Of a DNA stretch of 64,000 bases, positions 59,751-64,000 are shown in pieces (position 1 is the stretch's first letter; the number at the start of each line of letters is the position of its first letter). The notes beneath the pieces are model-generated. The model was not told the origin of the DNA and did no database searches. It saw nothing but the letters and a program-made list of their open reading frames with translations. The position numbers were made by a program, and so were the translations under genes. The DNA is from Molanna angustata. Its lineage: Eukaryota > Arthropoda > Insecta > Trichoptera > Molannidae. Location of the stretch: positions 17,558,734-17,622,733 of the forward strand of contig OY754968.1 of assembly GCA_963576475.1 (NCBI GenBank), in the 5' to 3' direction.

Positions 59751-60798
59751 GTATGTAATATTTTTTTTAAATATATTCAATATGCAACATTTATATTACT
59801 AATCATAAAAATTTTAACTCAATTTTCAGTCTGGGTGGCAAGTCTAGACAAATGGTGAAATCTAGACAAAACAATCAAAACCCTCGTGATTACACATATC
59901 ATGGATACAATATTATCATATGGATTTCTATAATATGTTAGGATATTATAGAACTCCATAATACCCCCTATTCAGTAACTATTGGAACTAAAATAGGAAC
60001 GTTCTAAAATTGTAGATTTTAGATTTACAGTCTTATTTCAGTGTTATAAAATATCAACTTGGACTAAATGGAATAGGAACATACCTATATTGGCCGGAAT
60101 GTTCTCAAAAAAAATCCTGAATTAGACGTATTTTGAATAATTATGATAGTTATGAAAGTTTCATAATTTTCATAATTATTCATAATACGTCTAATTCTGT
60201 AACTTAATATCCAACATCTTAATATCTTTCTCCACTTAATATCCAACATCTTTTGTCTCTTAATAATTCACGTGTACTGTCCGTTATTTCAAAATTCCTT
60301 TCATTGAATGACATAAATTTATAAAAAAATTAATTTTTCTCCTTTGACACGAAATAATTGGCACATAGCACTCTTTACAGGGTGAATTGCCTTAAACAAA
60401 AAAAAAATAAATTCTGTAACTTAAGAACGTTCCGGCCAATATAGGTATGTTTCTATTCCATTTAGTCCAAGTTGATATTTTATAACGCTGAAATAAGACT
60501 GTAAATCTACAATTTAAGAACGTTCCTATTTTAGTTACAATAGTTACTGAATAGGGGGTAATATGTTAATTATATCCATGATTGAGTTATCATGAGGGTT
60601 TTAATTCCACTGTTTGACGAGACTTGCCTCGTTGATTAGTAAATGTCTCGTTTAAAAAAATTGGATGGTATGAGAACTGTTGTTTGGAGGTAAATTTTTT
60701 GTGATAAAAAAAACATATTTTGGGCTTCTGTACTGAATTCGTTAAATATGCCAACCTTATAGATTAAATCAGAAGGATTATAAATGTTTTAATTTCAG
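59751..60798 (+). other. Intron 2 of the charlatan-like gene, filled by a TIR transposon
   Basis: A 1,048-bp phase-2 GT-AG intron. About 790 bp of it (59,837-60,628) is one non-autonomous terminal-inverted-repeat element, so the host-derived intron sequence is only about 250 bp. Confidence 0.8.
59837..60628. mobile_element. Non-autonomous TIR element (family M2) inside intron 2
   Basis: The ends are GGCAAGTCT / AGACTTGCC. The subterminal sequences AAAACCCTC.TGAT and ATCATGAGGGTTTT are inverted copies of each other. A second, inner pair of ~145-bp inverted arms (59,964-60,110 and 60,422-60,560, starting CCCCCTATTCAGTAACTAT) encloses ~310 bp with no coding capacity, so one MITE may be nested in another. 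A related copy lies at 16,131-16,835. No transposase remains, so the superfamily is not assigned. Confidence 0.75.
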
Positions 60799-60976
60799 AA
60801 ATACAAGTAAAGAAGCTCTTCTTATTCACGTTCGGAAACATTCTAAATTCAGCAATCCTCAAGATGAAGCTAGAAGAGAAGAACAGCAGTCAATGGATCC
60901 TGCTGATGTTTCTGGAAACCAATCCTACCGTTGTGGTCATTGTTACCAGGTATCCAATTGGAAGCATGTTATTCAG
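60799..60976 (+). CDS. chn: Charlatan-like zinc-finger protein, third coding exon (residues 895-954)
   Basis: The exon begins after TTTTAATTTCAG. The first base completes the Arg codon left open by the previous exon and restores a perfect finger, CKKCSYRNTSKEALLIH..H (C889/C892/H905/H909), which is strong evidence for both splice sites. A short charged linker (EARREEQQ) follows, then the start of the next finger, CGHCYQVSNWKHVIQ. The exon ends at ATTCAG|GTATCT in phase 0, before the finger's histidines, so at least one more coding exon must follow. I found no convincing acceptor plus RHC-type continuation before position 64,000; the rest of the gene lies beyond the window. Confidence 0.85.
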
Positions 60977-61370
60977 GTATCTACTATCATCTTACTAACA
61001 CATTAATCCTAGAGAGTTGGTGTTCAATTTTAAAGTGCATATTTCTTTATATATTCACAAAAAAAGAACTTTGAGGACAAATAGGCGCGCGGTGCATCTA
61101 CATATTATGTCATTGTGATAGGTCATAAGAGTATGTAAGGTACCTGAATTGACTTGCTTTGAAATATTAAAGTATGAACATTTATTATTTATATTATATT
61201 ATTAGATAATTATTATGTATATTGGTGATGGAAAATTAGTTAGAATATCTAATATTGGTATACCCCAGGTTACAGACATCTTTAAAATGAAGAATCAAGT
61301 AAATCAATACAATTATATATGTTCCTTTGCAAAACAAAAAAAAATATTTGTATGATTAACAACATAACTT
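60977..61370 (+). other. Intron 3 of the zinc-finger gene, first part
   Basis: The intron starts GTATCT at 60,977 and continues to at least 64,000. This portion has no recognised element. Confidence 0.65.
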
Positions 61371-61550
61371 GCCCCCAAGTCAAATTGAAAACGCTGTTCG
61401 TTATCGCCAAGCGCTAATTTTTTTTTTGTATGGGATTTGACGTTTGTTGTTTGTTATTGTAGAAAAAATTTCTACAACAAACGTCAAATCACATACAAAA
61501 AAAAATAGCGCTTGGCGATAACGAACAACGTTTTCAATTTGACTCAGGGC
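61371..61550 (+). mobile_element. Hairpin MITE family M1, copy 3 (intron 3)
   Basis: Ends GCCCCCAAGTC / GACTCAGGGC. A few substitutions (e.g. GTTATCGCC for GTTTTCGCC) are mirrored in both arms, suggesting arm-to-arm conversion. Confidence 0.85.
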
Positions 61551-61809
61551 CATTGTGTTTCTAAACAATTCAAGACATCAAAATAATCTATACTCTTTAT
61601 TTTGCAAGTTTACTTTTTGTATGTAATTCACTAATTTGAATTATTTTTTAATAGAAAATGACAAAAATGGTATCAAAATAAATATAATTGCAATAGATTA
61701 AATTAAAATTAACTCTAAGCAACAATTGAATTAACAGAATGTTACCTTATAATAATTGTATTCCTAAGTACCTACTGTTACAACACAACAGCCAAAATAA
61801 CATCTCACA
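61551..61809. other. Intron 3, nothing recognised
   Basis: AT-rich. Confidence 0.5.
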
Positions 61810-61980
61810 TAGCAATGAGGTTCACCACCCATTCTGAATGTACTGCCTTTTTAGGTGAGATGAGACTGGTATGTGGATTACACGCATGTGTCGTGCTGCT
61901 CTTTATAAGGAAATGCACACCCGCATACCTGTCGTTGGTTACCCACATTGTGGGATATGCCGTGATGTTATGACCTTTGT
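61810..61980 (+). repeat. SINE-D-like repeat, copy 3
   Basis: GAGGTTCACCACCCATTCTG, CTTTTTAGGTGAGATGAGAC, CGCATGTGTCGTGCTGCTCT, TTGGTTACCCACATTGTGGG, GCCGTGATG. The best copy of the family. Confidence 0.7.
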
Positions 61981-62317
61981 TACAAATATTTTTTTGTTGC
62001 TAGTTCTCCATCACAAGTCTATAAAAATCATATTCTCTGGTTTAATTTAAATTAAATTTAAACAATGTATGAGATGACACAACAAGTTACTATTAGTAGG
62101 ATACATAAAAAGGAACATTTTAAATTGAAAACCTCCTTTTTTTGAAGTCTGTCGATAAATAATTTTGAATGTCACCTGGAGTTTGCCTGTACACATATTT
62201 TAAAACTTACTACACATTAACCAACTAATACAAAAGTAGTGAATAAGTGTCCATTTTTAATATTGTTTATCTATTTTTAGACATACTACACATTGGTGCA
62301 TACATTATACATATCAC
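61981..62317. other. Intron 3, nothing recognised
   Basis: AT-rich. Confidence 0.5.
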
Positions 62318-62498
62318 TTTTTTTTTTAAACGAATAATATGTCCTTATTAAACAACTACATATACATCTTCCTACGTTCCCTAAACTAAGCATAAATGCT
62401 TGTGCTATAGGTGAACGAAATCGGTCGAGGCAGGATTTGAACTCGCGACCACTGGATTGCTAGCCCAGCGCGCTAACCACTCTGCCATCGACCCACTT
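62318..62498 (-). mobile_element. SINE-B copy 3
   Basis: The minus strand: TGGCAGAGTGGTTAGCGCGC, TGGGCTAGCAATCCAGTGGT, CGCGAGTTCAAATCCTGCCT; full tail to AAAAAAAAAGTG. Confidence 0.8.
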
Positions 62499-62621
62499 TT
62501 TAATACTGAAAATGTTTTTTTGTATACGTAACTGACTATCATTCAATGAATTTACAAATAATTTTAGTATACCTATCCAGTGCAAAATATAATATAGAAT
62601 AATAAAAATCAACAATTAAAT

Positions 62622-62795
62622 GGGTCGGTGACAGAGTGGCTAGCACGCTGCATTAGTGATCCAGAGGACGGCGGTTAAAATTTTGCCTCAACTAATTTTG
62701 TTCACCTTCTAGCACAAGTACGCTTAATTTAGGGAATGTATGAGGGTATATATGTACTTGTAACAAGAACATATTAATTTTTTTAAAAGAAAAAA
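62622..62795 (+). mobile_element. SINE-B copy 4
   Basis: TGGGTCGGTGACAGAGTGGC, TAGCACGCTGCATTAGTGAT, TTTTGTTCACCTTCTAGCAC and an A-rich end. Inverted relative to copy 3 only 125 bp away, so the transcript could fold. Confidence 0.7.
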
Positions 62796-63553
62796 ATATC
62801 TTTATAATAAATTAGCCAAATTGTTAAGTCTTAGCAACTTGTAATTCATTTCTGTGGGTGGTAAAAAGTCTCAAACATATAATTTCATGACGGAACATTA
62901 TTCGTTTAAACAAAATTTAGCAGTTTCATTGCATACACACAGTTACAACTTTCTTCATTTAAACTTTAAAATGTGTTTAGTAAAAATAATGGACATTTAT
63001 TTAAGTAAATTTTTGGAATTGGTATAGCTTGTATTAAAAAAATATATAATGAGTATTATTCATTAAACATTGTTTTTTGTATCTTATAGTGGTATATATT
63101 ACATACTGATGTATATTCAATAATTAACCATTTTATATAAAAACTGCCTGAATGAGTTATAAAAAATCACTGTATCAATAGCTTCCAACTTAATCTATAC
63201 ATAATAAATAAGAGCACAGTGAGGTTTATAAATTTTATGTAAAATTGTCTATTTCAAAATTTTTCACAAATTTCAATTTTATTCTAAAAGATATATATCG
63301 AAAAACTCTTTAACCCTTTGAACGCCTTAAGTAACAAATAAAATTTGATCTGAAAAATGCAAATTTTCAATAAAAAATAAAGTATTCTATAAAATTCCTT
63401 TTAATTTTTTTTAATCAATATCTCGATTCAATACACCAAAATATAGTTGTCACGTCATATTTTGGGGGGAGGGGGGATCAAAAAATTTAATAAAATATAT
63501 ATTTTTTTTTTTCACATCCAAAGTTAACGTTTTTTACAAGCCATGGACTTGTC
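62796..63553. other. Intron 3, very AT-rich
   Basis: Nothing recognised except a G run (63,464-63,476). Confidence 0.5.
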
Positions 63554-64000
63554 CAGGGGTGGCGAACCTAGGGCACGCGTGCCCGAGGTGGCACGTTTGA
63601 TAATTTGGATGGCACGCAAAGGATTTCTAAGTAATTTTTTTTTTAATTTTTAAGTTATAAATATTAAATTTTTATTAAATAATCCGTGAATTATTAATTA
63701 AAGAATTGATCAGTTTAGTATCATCAGCTACAACAATGCAATGCAGTTGTAAAAGCACTCACTGAAAGAGAAATAGATCTTTCCAAAGTTGTATCAGTAA
63801 CAACAGAATTTGCTCGCCATATGACTGGAGAGGAAAATGGTTTTATCAGTTTATTTACTGAACGTATTGGACATTCTGTTCAGGTACACCAGCAAGTTTT
63901 ATGCTCAAAGCACGGATTTCAGTCACTGGAAGATGTTATGATTCTTTTAACAAAATTGGTCAATTTAATATCTGCACGCGGATTAAACAAAAGAAATTTT
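63554..64000 (+). mobile_element. hAT element, 5' part (cut by window edge)
   Basis: Begins CAGGGGTGGCGAACCTAGGG with the hAT-like subterminal GGCACGCGTGCCC palindrome and GGATGGCACGC. The expected left duplication would be GACTTGTC (63,546-63,553); the right end is outside the window. Confidence 0.75.
63733..64000 (+). pseudogene. hAT transposase core fragment (GTF2IRD2/ZBED-type), partial
   Basis: Continuous plus-strand frame to the window end: VVKALTEREIDLSKVVSVTT, then EFARHMTGEENGFISLFTER, HQQVLCSKHGFQSLEDVMIL and LVNLISARGLNKRNF. The TDGA..M.G ... H..ALC.K ... VM..V...N.IRARGL..R.F order is that of GTF2IRD2-like hAT transposases. The usual TDG is TEF here, removing the Asp I would expect at a catalytic position, and there is no start or zinc-finger domain between the terminus and this frame. 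Probably inactive. Confidence 0.75.

Noticed and set aside
60977..63553. A fourth coding exon within the window
   Set aside because: I looked for an acceptor followed by a phase-0 continuation of the finger (a His within a few residues, RHC..KH type) and found none.

Overview
The window is AT-rich nuclear DNA from an arthropod, almost certainly an insect. It contains one clear host gene: the 5' coding half of a multi-C2H2 zinc-finger transcription factor on the + strand, in three exons at 56,102-60,976. Its fingers and the signature WRWDITKHIRLK / DETGRRNYSKYNKYLT / CGHCYQVSNWKHVIQ are those I associate with insect charlatan (chn), a REST-like neural regulator. The gene runs off the right edge. 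AT-biased codons, many copies of the TAGGTACCTACCTA word and the retroelement tails suggest a hemipteran (aphid-like) or a lepidopteran, but the sequence does not let me choose.

The first ~56 kb hold no intact gene that I can support. They read as a large upstream or intronic region built from layered transposable elements. (1) A ~1.02-kb non-autonomous Helitron family (Hel-A; 5'-TC, 3' hairpin plus CTAG, A/T target) has seven copies, two of them head-to-head as a ~2.06-kb palindrome at 33,834-35,895. (2) A Helentron-like family (Hel-B) has four copies. (3) An internally deleted PIF/Harbinger element lies at 3,432-4,481. (4) There are three hAT elements: 26,967-28,100, 41,156-41,691 (perfect 8-bp target duplication), and 63,554 to the window end with a transposase fragment. 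(5) A ~180-bp hairpin MITE has three copies. (6) A ~0.7-0.8-kb terminal-inverted-repeat element has two copies, one inside a zinc-finger-gene intron. (7) Many decayed LINE 3' ends belong to at least three families. (8) There are four SINE-like families, three of them tRNA-derived. (9) Long hairpins carry a CGAAAC motif reminiscent of Penelope-like element termini. (10) Large (TA)n tracts are present.

Scattered through this desert are GC- and CpG-rich islands near 0.7, 23.0, 37.1, 44.4, 46.8, 50.2 and 54.65 kb. Several end in a good splice donor (933, 23,150, 46,955). They are candidate alternative promoters or 5' non-coding exons of the zinc-finger gene, whose first coding exon has its own upstream 3' splice site at 56,088. 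This link is inference.

The most unusual structures are the Helitron palindrome, an interleaved A-B-A'-B' inverted structure at 11.63-12.70 kb next to an unidentified broken coding region, a 33-bp minisatellite grown out of a LINE reverse-transcriptase segment at 38.56-39.08 kb, and a CGAAACGTC-bearing insert that splits a (TA)n tract at 31.5-31.7 kb. I found no rRNA, functional tRNA, CRISPR or prokaryotic feature.
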